DNA of 64,000 bases, from positions 20,561-84,560 of the forward strand of contig NZ_CABVHQ010000026.1 in assembly GCF_902497895.1 (NCBI RefSeq). Reading direction: 5' to 3'. The notes under the pieces were generated by a model. That model was not told the DNA's origin, made no database searches, and was given only the letters and a program-made list of their open reading frames with translations. Both the position numbers and the translations under genes were made by a program. Source of the stretch: Pseudomonas fluorescens (GTDB lineage: Bacteria; Pseudomonadota; Gammaproteobacteria; Pseudomonadales; Pseudomonadaceae). Of this stretch, positions 29,808 to 42,407 are shown in pieces. Position 1 is the first letter of the stretch; the number at the start of each line of letters is the position of its first letter.

Positions 29808-32345
29808 TCAGCTTTTCTGGCTGATCATCGTGCGAATCTTGTTGGCCAGCACGTCGATGGAAAACGGTTTGGCCACCATGTCCATGCCTTCCTCAAGGAA
29901 TCCCTGGCGTTCGAGGGCCTTCTCGGCGTAACCGGTCATGAACAGTACTTTGAGGTCTGGACGATACTGGCGGGCGATTTCCGCCAGTTGGCGGCCATTC
30001 ATGCCAGGCAGGCCGACGTCGGTCACCAGCAGGTCGACCCGCAGGTCGGACTCCAGCAGCGGCAGCGCGGTTTTCGCGTCTTCGGCTTCATGGGCGTGGT
30101 AACCCAGCTCGCCCAGCACATTGAGCACCAGCATCCGTACCGCCGGGTCGTCCTCTACCAACACCACGGTTTCACCGGCAATGGCTGGAGGAGTGTCCTG
30201 GGAGCTGACCAGCGGGAGTTTTTCCACGGGCGCGAGGTAAAGCCTGGGCAGATACAGGCGCACGCTAGTGCCCTGGCCCGGGAGGCTGGAAAGGCTGACG
30301 TGACCACCGGATTGCTGGGCAAAACCGTAGATCATCGACAAGCCCAAGCCGGTGCCCTGGCCTATGGGCTTGGTGGTGAAAAACGGGTCGAAGGCTTTGG
30401 CCAGTACCGAGGGAGTCATGCCGCTGCCATTGTCGGTGACGCCCATCATCACGTAGTCGCCGGCCTTGACCGGTTCCAGGGTGCTGATATCCGTACCGTC
30501 GAGATAACTGTTGGCCGTTTCGATCAGCAGTTCGCCGCCATTGGGCATGGCGTCGCGGGCGTTGATCACCAGGTTGAGCAGGGCGTTTTCCAGTTGGCTG
30601 ACGTCGGTGCTGACCGGCCAGACTTCGGCGGCCAGCTGCAGTTTGAGGTTGATGTGCTCGCCCTTGGTGCGGCTGAACAGGTCTTCCAGCGAGTGCACCA
30701 ACTGATTGGGGTCGATGGGTTTGCGGTCCAGCGATTGCCGGCGGGAGAACGCCAGCAGCCGATGGGTCAGGGCCGCGGCGCGGTGGGCAGAGGACACTGC
30801 CGCTTCGGTGAACCGGCCAATCTCGGCGCTGCGGCCATCGGCGATATAGCGCTGCATCAGGTCAAGGCTACCGATGATCCCGGTGAGCATATTGTTGAAG
30901 TCATGGGCGATGCCGCCAGTGAGTTGGCCCACGGCTTCCATTTTCTGCGCATGGCGCAGTGCCTCTTCGGCGCGCTCGCGTTCGAACATTTCGTTTTGCA
31001 GGCGCAGGTTGGTGTCGGCCAGTTCCCGGGTCCGGGCGGCGACGCGTTCTTCCAGGGTTTCGTTGAGGTTGCGCAGGGCAGCTTCGGTCTGTTTGCGCTC
31101 GGTTTCATCGATCACAAAGATGTAGAAACCATTGACCGCGCCGTCGGCACCGTGACGCGGCAGGTACTTCATCAGCGCATGGCGCGGCCGGCCGTCACGG
31201 TGGAAGGACTCAGCCTCGAAGCTGCAAGGGTGGCCGGCGAGGGCCGCGGCGATCTGCTCGGCGCGACTGGCGTAGAGTTCTTCGCCAATGACTTCACGGA
31301 TGGTCTTGCCGTACAGCTCTTGCGGGGTCATGCCGTACCATTCAAGGTAGGCGGCGTTGTTCAGCCGAAAGCGTTCTTCGTTGTCGACATAACCGATCAG
31401 CACCGGCATGGCATTGATGATCAGCTGCAGCTCGGTCTGGCTTTGGCGCAAGGCTTGCTCCATCTGCTTGCGATCGGTCAGGTCCAGCGCGGCACCGCAG
31501 AAGCGAATCGGCCGGCCATGGTGATCCTTATAGCAGCGGCCACGGGCAAACACCCAGCGCAGTTGGCCGTCGGGCAGCAGCAGACGGTATTCCTCGGCAT
31601 ATTCAGTGCCATGAGCGACGCAGTATTTGATGCTGCGGGCGACCATGCCGCGGTCCTGCGGGTGTACGCCGCTCAGGTACTCGCTGATGGGCAGTTGCCC
31701 GGCCAGGGCCGGATCGACACCATGCAGTTGGGCAAAGTGTGCGTCGGCAATAAAGCGATCCTCGCTGATATCCCAGTCCCAGGTGCCCACCGAGTCGGTG
31801 GCCGAGAGGGCCAGTTGCAGACGCTCTTCGGACTCATGCTGAGCCTTGATACTGGCTTCGGAGCGTAGTTTGAGTTCCAGCGCGACCCGGCGGCGTTCGT
31901 TGGTTTCGATGGCTGTGACCAGAATCCCGGCGACCAGCCCTTGCTCGTCGCGGATCGGGCTGTAGGTCAGGTCCAGCCAGAGCTCGGACTCGCGGCCCAG
32001 GTGTTGCAGGTTGAAGCACTGTTCGCTGTAGGTGCGCACCTGGCCCTGCAGGACGGCGTTGTAGATGGGCGCGGTGAAGTTTTCGAGTTCCGGCCAGATC
32101 AGGTGCGTCGGTTGTCCGAAGGCCTGCGGATGTTTGTGGCCGGCAAGCAGGGCGAAACCGTCGTTGTAGATTTGCGTGAGGTGCGGACCCCACAACAGCA
32201 ACATGGGCATCGGTGAATGAATCACGATATCCACGGCTGTGCGCAGGCTTTGCGGCCAGTTGCCGGGTTCGCCCAGCGGACTTTGCGTCCAGTCCAGCCG
32301 GGCAATCATTGCCTGGGCTTCACTGCCGGTGGGCGAATCATTCAT
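29808..32345 (-). CDS. Hybrid sensor histidine kinase with three PAS domains
   Basis: An 845-residue cytoplasmic sensor. Three PAS-like regions (about 20-140, 180-300 and 310-430) are followed by a coiled-coil, the HisKA H-box with His481 in IAHDFNNML, an HATPase domain (FDPFFTTKPIGQGTGLGLSM), and a C-terminal receiver with Asp776 in LLVTDVGLPG. The N-terminal WTQSPLGEPGNWPQSLRTAVD block is often seen in sensors that resemble photoreceptor-type PAS kinases. It has no transmembrane segment, so the signal is internal (redox, light or a metabolite). No response regulator gene is adjacent. Confidence 0.92.
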   Translation of the reverse strand: MNDSPTGSEAQAMIARLDWTQSPLGEPGNWPQSLRTAVDIVIHSPMPMLLLWGPHLTQIYNDGFALLAGHKHPQAFGQPTHLIWPELENFTAPIYNAVLQGQVRTYSEQCFNLQHLGRESELWLDLTYSPIRDEQGLVAGILVTAIETNERRRVALELKLRSEASIKAQHESEERLQLALSATDSVGTWDWDISEDRFIADAHFAQLHGVDPALAGQLPISEYLSGVHPQDRGMVARSIKYCVAHGTEYAEEYRLLLPDGQLRWVFARGRCYKDHHGRPIRFCGAALDLTDRKQMEQALRQSQTELQLIINAMPVLIGYVDNEERFRLNNAAYLEWYGMTPQELYGKTIREVIGEELYASRAEQIAAALAGHPCSFEAESFHRDGRPRHALMKYLPRHGADGAVNGFYIFVIDETERKQTEAALRNLNETLEERVAARTRELADTNLRLQNEMFERERAEEALRHAQKMEAVGQLTGGIAHDFNNMLTGIIGSLDLMQRYIADGRSAEIGRFTEAAVSSAHRAAALTHRLLAFSRRQSLDRKPIDPNQLVHSLEDLFSRTKGEHINLKLQLAAEVWPVSTDVSQLENALLNLVINARDAMPNGGELLIETANSYLDGTDISTLEPVKAGDYVMMGVTDNGSGMTPSVLAKAFDPFFTTKPIGQGTGLGLSMIYGFAQQSGGHVSLSSLPGQGTSVRLYLPRLYLAPVEKLPLVSSQDTPPAIAGETVVLVEDDPAVRMLVLNVLGELGYHAHEAEDAKTALPLLESDLRVDLLVTDVGLPGMNGRQLAEIARQYRPDLKVLFMTGYAEKALERQGFLEEGMDMVAKPFSIDVLANKIRTMISQKS

Positions 32346-32477
32346 CTGGGGATCCTGAGGGAAGGCTTGCTGGGCCCGTTGTAACTAAGACGCTTTCAGA
32401 CTTTAGACGTTCAATACCTCAAAAAGTCGCATTCGTTAATTTTTACTATTCAAATGGGTGTTTCAGGGGGCCGTATT

Positions 32478-34433
<1,956 letters not shown>

Positions 34434-34538
34434 AGAGGACCCTTTTCTTTTATTGTTTTATTACATGCACACAGATTGATGTGACTGGCGAGCTTTTGTG
34501 GCGAGTGGGCTTGCCCGCTCGCCACAGTGTATGGCGGC

Positions 34539-35312
34539 CTATTGAGCCAACCACCCACCATCGATATTCCACGCCGCGCCACGCACCTGGCTGCCGGCTT
34601 CGCTGCATAAAAATAGTACCAGTTCACCCAGCTGTGGAGGAGTGACGAACTCCCGCGAAGGCTGTTTCTCGGCCAGCAGATCATGTTGCGCCTGCTGCGG
34701 GTCGACGCCTGCGGCAATGCGCGCATCGATCTGCTTCTGCACCAGCGGGGTCAACACCCAGCCCGGGCAGATGGCGTTGCAGGTGATGTTGCTGGTGGCG
34801 GTTTCCAGGCCGACCACTTTGGTCAGGCCGATCACCCCATGCTTGGCGGCGACATACGCCGCCTTGCCCACCGAGCCGACCTGGCCGTGCACCGAGGCGA
34901 TGTTGACGATCCGTCCCCAGCCTTTGGCGCGCATGCCTGGCAGGCTCAACCGGGTGCCATGGAACACCGAAGAGAGGTTGATGGCGATAATCGAGTCCCA
35001 GCGCTCCAGCGGAAAGTCTTCCACGGGGGCCACATGCTGGATGCCGGCGTTGTTCACCAGAATGTCGACGCCGCCGAACTCGCGCTCGGCATAGGCGATC
35101 ATCTCGGCGATCTGTGCCGGGTCGCTGACATCGGCCGGGTGATGGCCGACCTTGCCACCGAATTGTGAAACCTCGGCGATGACTGCGCAAGCATCACCGA
35201 AGCCATTGAGGACCAGATTGGCGCCAGCCTTGGCCAGGCTCAGGGCGATGCCCAGGCCGATGCCGCTGGTGGAGCCGGTGACGAGTGCGGTTTTGCCGGA
35301 AAGATTAGTCAT
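34539..35312 (-). CDS. bdhA: 3-hydroxybutyrate dehydrogenase (SDR)
   Basis: A 257-residue NAD-dependent short-chain dehydrogenase oxidising (R)-3-hydroxybutyrate to acetoacetate. The Rossmann motif is TGSTSGIGLGIAL, NNAGIQHVAP is the second family block, and NIASVHGQVGSVGKAAYVAAKHGVIG gives the catalytic Ser, Tyr and Lys. The LVQKQIDAR region near 185-195 is typical of 3HB dehydrogenases. I chose the ATG at 35312 (after GAGGAACTT); the permease gene ends 8 bp before it. Confidence 0.96.
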   Translation of the reverse strand: MTNLSGKTALVTGSTSGIGLGIALSLAKAGANLVLNGFGDACAVIAEVSQFGGKVGHHPADVSDPAQIAEMIAYAEREFGGVDILVNNAGIQHVAPVEDFPLERWDSIIAINLSSVFHGTRLSLPGMRAKGWGRIVNIASVHGQVGSVGKAAYVAAKHGVIGLTKVVGLETATSNITCNAICPGWVLTPLVQKQIDARIAAGVDPQQAQHDLLAEKQPSREFVTPPQLGELVLFLCSEAGSQVRGAAWNIDGGWLAQ

Positions 35313-35319
35313 AAGTTCC

Positions 35320-36711
35320 TCACACAATGCCGGTGGCGTAGAAGGTGCTGATCACCACGAAGACCGCGAGGGTCTTGATGATGGTGATACCGAAGATATC
35401 TTTGTAGGCTTCGCGGTGGGTCAGGCCGGTGACGGCCAGCAGGGTGATCACCGCGCCGTTGTGCGGCAGGGTGTCCATGCCGCCACTGGCCATGGCCGCG
35501 ACCCGGTGCAGGACTTCCAGCGGAATATTCGCCGCATTGGCCGCCGCGATAAAGCTGTTGGACATCGCCGCCAGGGCGATGCTCATGCCGCCCGAGGCCG
35601 AGCCGGTGATCCCTGCCAGCAGGGTCACGGTGATGGCTTCATTGACCAGCGGGTTGGGAATGCTCTTGAGCCAGTCGGCCAGCACCAGGAAGCCCGGCAG
35701 CGAGGCGATCACCGCACCGAAGCCGTATTCCGATGCGGTGTTCATTGCCGCCAGCAGCGCGCCGCTGACCGCGCTTCTGCTGCCTTCGGCGAGTCTGCCG
35801 CGGATTGCCTGGAAGCCGAACACCAGCACCATGATGATGCCCACCAGCAGCGCCGCCTGGACCGCCCAGATCGCGGTGAGCTTGGCGATTTCGGTTTGCA
35901 CCGGCACGGTCATGCCCGGCAGGCTGAGGCTGTGGGTCTTGCCGTACCAGAGCGGAATCCAGTGGGTGAACAGCAGGTTCATCACCCCAACCAGCAGCAG
36001 CGGCGAGAGGGCGATCCAGGGGTTGGGCAGCTTGATGTCCGCGGCGGTTTCCGGCTCGTTGCGCAGCTCCGTGCCGTAGCCTTCGCCCGAGCGCTGGGCC
36101 TTGTTGCGCTGGCGTTGCAGATAGAGCATGCCGGCACAGAACACGAAGATCGCGCCGATCAGGCCGAGCCATGGGGCGGCCCAGGCGGTGGTGTTGAAAA
36201 AGGTGCTGGGGATGATGTTCTGGATCTGCGGAGTGCCGGGCAGGGCGTCCATGGTGAAGGAAAACGCACCCAGGGCGATGGTCGCCGGGATCAGGCGCTT
36301 GGGAATATTGCTCTGGCGGAACATTTCCGCGGCAAACGGATACACCGCGAACACCACTACGAACAGCGATACGCCGCCGTAGGTCAGCAGGGCGCAGACC
36401 AGCACGATCACCAGCATCGCCTGGCGAGTGCCAAGCAAACGAATGGCGGCGGCGACGATCGAGCGCGAGAAGCCGGACAGCTCAATCAGCTTGCCGAACA
36501 CCGCACCAAGCAGGAACACCGGGAAATACAGTTTGATGAAGCCGACCATTTTCTCCATGAACACCCCGGTGAAAGCCGGAGCGACAGCGGAAGGGTCGGT
36601 GAGCAATACCGCGCCGAGGGCGGCAATCGGGGCGAAGAGGATAACGCTGTAGCCACGGTAAGCGGCGAGCATCAGCAGCGAAAGCGCTGCTAAAGCGATG
36701 ATCACACTCAT
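35320..36711 (-). CDS. GntP-type permease, probably for 3-hydroxybutyrate
   Basis: A 463-residue inner-membrane symporter of the gluconate:H+ family, with about 12 hydrophobic segments. In a unit with 3-hydroxybutyrate dehydrogenase and acetoacetate-CoA ligase its cargo is most likely 3-hydroxybutyrate and/or acetoacetate. It is the first gene after the sigma-54 promoter at 36.77 kb; AGGAG precedes its ATG. The two downstream genes follow with gaps of 7 and about 105 bp. Confidence 0.9.
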   Translation of the reverse strand: MSVIIALAALSLLMLAAYRGYSVILFAPIAALGAVLLTDPSAVAPAFTGVFMEKMVGFIKLYFPVFLLGAVFGKLIELSGFSRSIVAAAIRLLGTRQAMLVIVLVCALLTYGGVSLFVVVFAVYPFAAEMFRQSNIPKRLIPATIALGAFSFTMDALPGTPQIQNIIPSTFFNTTAWAAPWLGLIGAIFVFCAGMLYLQRQRNKAQRSGEGYGTELRNEPETAADIKLPNPWIALSPLLLVGVMNLLFTHWIPLWYGKTHSLSLPGMTVPVQTEIAKLTAIWAVQAALLVGIIMVLVFGFQAIRGRLAEGSRSAVSGALLAAMNTASEYGFGAVIASLPGFLVLADWLKSIPNPLVNEAITVTLLAGITGSASGGMSIALAAMSNSFIAAANAANIPLEVLHRVAAMASGGMDTLPHNGAVITLLAVTGLTHREAYKDIFGITIIKTLAVFVVISTFYATGIV

Positions 36712-36768
36712 GGTGTGTCTCCTGGATTGTTATTTTTGTAGAGGTGAAGATTTGGTGGCTGTGGATAT

Positions 36769-36785
36769 AGCCAGTTTCGTGCCAG
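36769..36785 (-). promoter_or_regulatory. Sigma-54 (RpoN) promoter of the ketone-body operon
   Basis: On the minus strand CTGGCACGAAACTGGCT carries the -24 element TGGCACG and the -12 element TGGCT, with GG and GC separated by the required ten bases. The start of transcription would be near 36758, 47 bp before the permease ATG. RpoN promoters need an enhancer-binding protein, and one is encoded immediately upstream. Confidence 0.82.
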
Positions 36786-36846
36786 TACACTAACTATTTG
36801 AAATGTATGGATATTTTTCTTTTTTGTGGTGCGGGAAAGTAAATCT

Positions 36847-36862
36847 GTCTCTTTGTGGAGAC
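36847..36862. promoter_or_regulatory. Candidate enhancer site 1 for the HbcR-like regulator
   Basis: GTCTCTTTGTGGAGAC has perfect GTCTC/GAGAC arms around a 6-bp spacer. Its centre lies about 95 bp upstream of the expected transcription start. It matches sites at 36981 and 37001. Confidence 0.65.
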
Positions 36863-36867
36863 GCGGG

Positions 36868-36966
36868 GCGCCGGAAAAGATCGCAGCCTGCGGCAGCTCC
36901 TACGGGTTTCCGGTCGCGTGCCATTGGCGTAGGAGCTGCCGCAGGCTGCGATCTTTTGATCTTCAG
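36868..36966. repeat. REP doublet between enhancer sites
   Basis: Inverted units AAAGATCGCAGCCTGCGGCAGCTCCTAC (about 36876-36903) and GTAGGAGCTGCCGCAGGCTGCGATCTTTTGATC (about 36929-36961), situated between the candidate enhancer site at 36847 and those at 36981/37001. Confidence 0.8.
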
Positions 36967-36980
36967 CAATCTAAAACGCC

Positions 36981-37016
36981 ATCTCTATTATGAGATTTAT
37001 GTCTCTTTATTGAGAC
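36981..37016. promoter_or_regulatory. Candidate enhancer sites 2 and 3, spaced 20 bp
   Basis: ATCTCTATTATGAGAT (36981-36996) and GTCTCTTTATTGAGAC (37001-37016) are perfect inverted repeats with 5-bp arms and 6-bp spacers, starting exactly 20 bp apart (about two helical turns). The second overlaps the stop codon of the regulator gene. With the site at 36847 they suggest the consensus RTCTC-N6-GAGAY. Confidence 0.68.
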
Positions 37017-38422
37017 TCTGCAATCCCCAACGCCACCATCTTCTTGTACAACGTCGACCGCCCCAACCCCAATCGCGCCGCAGCCGCTATAACCTTCCCA
37101 CCACATTGCGCGAGGGCCGTTTCAATCAACTGCCGATCAAACCGTTCCCGCGCCGCGCTGAAGCTTTCGCTCACCGTAGGCTCCAGCACCGAAGACGCAA
37201 GGCGCTCCACCGGACTGAAAGTCCCAATCGCCGCGCGGATATCCGCCGCATTCAACATCAAGTCATCGCTGAGAAGCGCCGCGCGCTCCAGCACATTGCG
37301 CAGTTCACGGATGTTGCCCGGCCAGGCATGCTGGCCGAGCAGCGCCAGGGCCTGGCTGTCGAGTTCATGCTGGCTGCGCAGTTCTTCAAGGATGGCTTCG
37401 CTCAACGCTGGCAGATCGTCGAGTCTTTCGCGCAACGGCGGTACCTGAATCGGCAAGACGTTGAGGCGGTAATACAGGTCGGCCCGGAACTCGCCGCGTT
37501 TGATCGCGGCCTGCAGGTCAGTGGAGGTGGCGGCAATCACCCGCACATCGCTCTGGATCACTTCGTTGGAGCCCACCGGTTCGAACTCTTTCTCTTGCAG
37601 CACCCGTAGCAACTTGCTTTGCAGCGGCAGCGGCATGTCGCCGATTTCGTCGAGAAACAGCGTGCCGCCCTGGGCGATCTGCAATTTACCGCTGCGACCC
37701 TTGCGGTCCGCGCCGGTGAAGGCACCGGGGGCGGTACCGAAGAATTCCGCTTCCAGCAGGGTTTCCGGAATTGCCGCGCTGTTGATGCTGACAAAGGCTT
37801 TGTGCGCCCGCGGCGAGGCGCCATGGATCGCCTGGGCCAGCAATTCCTTGCCGGTGCCGGTTTCACCCAGCAGCAGTACCGGCGAGTCGGCGCTGGCGCT
37901 GCGTCGGGCCCGGCGTTTGACTTCCAGGCTGGCGGCGCTGGTGCCGATAAAGTGCGCGAAATTGTATTTGGTCTGCCGCGCCCGCAGCAGGGAGCGGGTC
38001 GAAGCCAGCTCCTCCTGCATGCTCATGTAGCGCTTGAGCATCGGCGACAGGCTGCGCAGTTCATCGAACAGAGCAAAACCGATGGCGCCGATGACCATGC
38101 CGGCATCGTCATGGATCGGCAGGCGCATCACCACCAGCGGCTCTTTCGGGGTGTCCTGCATGTCCAGCAGAATCGGCCGGCCGGTGCGCACCACCTCGCG
38201 CAGCAGGCTGCCGGGGATCACGCTTTCACAGGGCTTGCCGATGGCCACCTCGGCCGATTCGAGACCGAAGCGTTTGGCGTAGCGTTCGTTCATCCAGACG
38301 ATATTGGCATCGCGGTCGACGATCACCGTGCCTTCGCTGGATTGCTCGATGATCTCGAACAACGAGCGGATCGCCAGCAGGCGCACACGCTGGTAATCCT
38401 TGAGACTTTCGGTGTCGTTCAT
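37007..38422 (-). CDS. hbcR: Sigma-54-dependent enhancer-binding protein, HbcR-like
   Basis: A 471-residue activator. A PAS domain (about 15-120) starts after MNDTESLKDYQRVRLLAI. The AAA+ domain (about 160-390) has Walker A GETGTGKE and the sigma-54 contact GAFTGA. A Fis-type HTH near the C-terminus contains IAAAARLGLGRSTLYKKM. In P. aeruginosa the enhancer-binding protein HbcR (PA2005) with RpoN governs 3-hydroxybutyrate use, and the same gene set lies beside it here, so I assign that role. ATG at 38422; the frame extends to a TTG at 38437. It has no receiver domain. Confidence 0.9.
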   Translation of the reverse strand: MNDTESLKDYQRVRLLAIRSLFEIIEQSSEGTVIVDRDANIVWMNERYAKRFGLESAEVAIGKPCESVIPGSLLREVVRTGRPILLDMQDTPKEPLVVMRLPIHDDAGMVIGAIGFALFDELRSLSPMLKRYMSMQEELASTRSLLRARQTKYNFAHFIGTSAASLEVKRRARRSASADSPVLLLGETGTGKELLAQAIHGASPRAHKAFVSINSAAIPETLLEAEFFGTAPGAFTGADRKGRSGKLQIAQGGTLFLDEIGDMPLPLQSKLLRVLQEKEFEPVGSNEVIQSDVRVIAATSTDLQAAIKRGEFRADLYYRLNVLPIQVPPLRERLDDLPALSEAILEELRSQHELDSQALALLGQHAWPGNIRELRNVLERAALLSDDLMLNAADIRAAIGTFSPVERLASSVLEPTVSESFSAARERFDRQLIETALAQCGGKVIAAAARLGLGRSTLYKKMVALGIAESQ

Positions 38423-38440
38423 GGGCGGTCCCAACAAAGG

Positions 38441-38680
38441 TTACTTTTTCCGGGCGCCGGCCTCGGCCGCCAGACACTCCAGGGCGAACTGTTCGGGATA
38501 GGTCATCTGGATCAGGGTGGTTTCGCCTTTGACGGTGCGCGAACCTTCGAGGATGTAGCGAATGCGTTTGTCGGTGACGCCGATGCGCTTGGCGATCCAG
38601 GTCGGGGTCTGGCCGATGCGCGAGATCAGTTTGTCGGCGTAGTCGGTGGAGGGGTTATAGAGTTCAGCATTAGGGCTCAT
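38441..38680 (-). CDS. Small HTH-like protein upstream of hbcR
   Basis: A 79-residue protein with a putative HTH (RIGQTPTWIAKRIGVTDKRIRYILEG, about 21-46) resembling Cro/XRE recognition helices, then a short strand region and a basic end. It ends 18 bp before hbcR begins, so both are probably in one transcript. I do not recognise a named family; it may tune hbcR expression. Confidence 0.75.
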   Translation of the reverse strand: MSPNAELYNPSTDYADKLISRIGQTPTWIAKRIGVTDKRIRYILEGSRTVKGETTLIQMTYPEQFALECLAAEAGARKK

Positions 38681-38722
38681 GGGTGACGTCCGGATAAGAA
38701 ATGGGCTGCAATAGGCCCAAGG

Positions 38723-40326
<1,604 letters not shown>

Positions 40327-40330
<4 letters not shown>

Positions 40331-41349
40331 GATCGCGGATCAAAGGCGTCGCGCAACGCCTCGCCGATAAACACCAGCAACGAAAGAATCAGCGCCAGGG
40401 TGAAAAACGCCGTCAGGCCCAACCAGGGCGCTTGCAGGTTCTGTTTGCCCTGGCCGATCAGTTCGCCCAGCGAGGCGCTGCCGGCGGGCATGCCGAAGCC
40501 GAGGAAGTCCAGGGCGGTGAGGGTGGAAATCGCCCCGGTAAGAATGAACGGCAAGTAACTCAACGTAGCGTTCATCGCATTGGGCAGGATGTGCCGCACG
40601 ATCACCTTGCGGTCGGTCAGGCCCAGAGCCCGGGCAGCCTTGACGTATTCCAGGTTGCGCCCACGCAGGAACTCGGCGCGCACCACGTCCACCAGCGCCA
40701 ACCAGGAAAACAGCGCCATGATCCCCAGCAGCCACCAGAAATTCGGTTCGACAAAGCCCGAGAGGATGATCAGCAGGTACAGCACCGGCAGCCCTGACCA
40801 GACTTCCAGCAGCCGCTGGCCGAGCAGATCGACCCAGCCACCGTAGTAACCCTGCAGGGCGCCGGCGGCGATGCCGATCAACGCGCTGATAAACGTCAGC
40901 GCCAGGGCAAACAGGATCGACACCCGGGCGCCGAAAATCACCCGCGCCATGACGTCGCGGGCCTGATCATCGGTGCCGAGCCAGTTCACCTTCGACGGCG
41001 GGCTGGGGGCGGGTTGGGTGAGCTCGTAGTTGGGGGTATCGTCATTGAACGGAATCGGCGGGAACAGCATCCAGCCGCCACCCTGGCGGATAAGCTGCTG
41101 CACATAATCGCTGCGGTAATCGGCCTGGAACGGCAGCTGGCCGCCGAACTCCTGCTCGGTGTAGCGCTTGAATACCGGGAAATACAGCGAATCCTGATAG
41201 CTGAGCACCAGCGGTTTGTCATTGGCGATCAATTCACCGCCCAGGGTCAGGGTGAACAGGCCGATAAACAGCCACAGCGACCACCAGCCACGGCGGTTTT
41301 TCTTGAAACGCTCGAAGCGCCGACGGCCCAGGGGCGAGAGTCTGAACAT
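40327..41349 (-). CDS. yejE: Peptide ABC transporter permease, YejE type
   Basis: A 340-residue inner-membrane permease. The first 60 residues contain the N-terminal TM segment (WWSLWLFIGLFTLTLGGELIAND), then a periplasmic segment and the DppC-like core with LGTDDQARDVMARVIFGARVSIL and the EAA-loop EFLRGRNLEYVKAARALGLTDRK. One base overlaps the yejB stop and four overlap yejF. Confidence 0.94.
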
Positions 41350-42407
41350 CAGGCGTTCCTCGCGGCAAAGTCGATACGCGGGTCGACCAGGGTGTAGCAG
41401 AGGTCGCCGATGAGTTTTATCAGCAGGCCGAACAGGGTGAAGATAAACAGCGAGCCGAATACCACCGGGTAATCCCGCGAGACCGCTGCTTCGTAACTCA
41501 TGCGGCCCAGGCCGTCGAGGGAGAAGATCACTTCGATCAACAAGGAGCCGGCGAAAAACACACTGATGAACGCCTGGGGAATCCCCGAGACCACCAGCAG
41601 CATCGCATTGCGAAACACATGGCCATAGAGCACTCGCCGCTCGCTCAGGCCTTTGGCGCGGGCGGTGACCACGTACTGCCGGGTGATTTCATTGAGGAAC
41701 GAGTTCTTGGTGAGAATGGTCAGCGTGGCGAAGCCGCCGATCACCAACGAGGTGACGGGCAGTACCAGGTGCCAGAAGTAATCGGCGATTTTGCCGAGGG
41801 TCGACAGCTGTTCGAAATTGTCCGAGACCAGGCCGCGCACCGGGAACCAATTCAGCGAGGTGCCGCCAGCGAACACCACGATCAGGAACATGGCGAACAG
41901 AAACGCCGGCATGGCATAGCCGACGATAATCGCGGTACTGCTCCAGATGTCGAAATGGCTGCCGTGATGCACCGCTTTGCGAATGCCCAGGGGGATCGAC
42001 ACCAGGTAGGTGATGAGCGTCGCCCAGAGCCCGAGGGAGATGGTCACCGGCATCTTGTCGAGTATCAGGTCGGTGACCGTCGCACCGCGAAAGAAGCTCT
42101 TGCCGAAGTCCAGCCGGGCATAGCTCTTGAGCATCAGCCACAGCCGTTCCGGTGCCGGTTTGTCGAAGCCGTACTGCTTTTCGATGTCCTTGATCAGCTT
42201 CGGGTCGAGGCCGCGACTGGCCCGCGAGCCATGGTTCATGGACTCACTGGAACCACCGATCCCCGCGCCGCCGATCCCTTGCAGGTGAGCGATGGCCTGT
42301 TCCACCGGGCCGCCTGGCGCCGCCTGGACAATGACGAAGTTGACCAGCAGGATCATCAGCAGGGTCGGGATGATCAATAGCAAGCGCCGCAGTATGTAAG
42401 CCAGCAT
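41349..42407 (-). CDS. yejB: Peptide ABC transporter permease, YejB type
   Basis: A 352-residue DppB-type permease with TM1 (MLAYILRRLLLIIPTLLMILLVNFVIVQ) and the EAA loop RQYVVTARAKGLSERRVLYGHVFRNAML. The ATG at 42407 shares a base with the yejA stop codon. A longer frame to 42491 would run inside yejA and is not used. It is longer than many DppB proteins because of the Gly/Ser-rich insert near residues 45-75, usual for YejB. Confidence 0.94.
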   Translation of the reverse strand: MLAYILRRLLLIIPTLLMILLVNFVIVQAAPGGPVEQAIAHLQGIGGAGIGGSSESMNHGSRASRGLDPKLIKDIEKQYGFDKPAPERLWLMLKSYARLDFGKSFFRGATVTDLILDKMPVTISLGLWATLITYLVSIPLGIRKAVHHGSHFDIWSSTAIIVGYAMPAFLFAMFLIVVFAGGTSLNWFPVRGLVSDNFEQLSTLGKIADYFWHLVLPVTSLVIGGFATLTILTKNSFLNEITRQYVVTARAKGLSERRVLYGHVFRNAMLLVVSGIPQAFISVFFAGSLLIEVIFSLDGLGRMSYEAAVSRDYPVVFGSLFIFTLFGLLIKLIGDLCYTLVDPRIDFAARNA

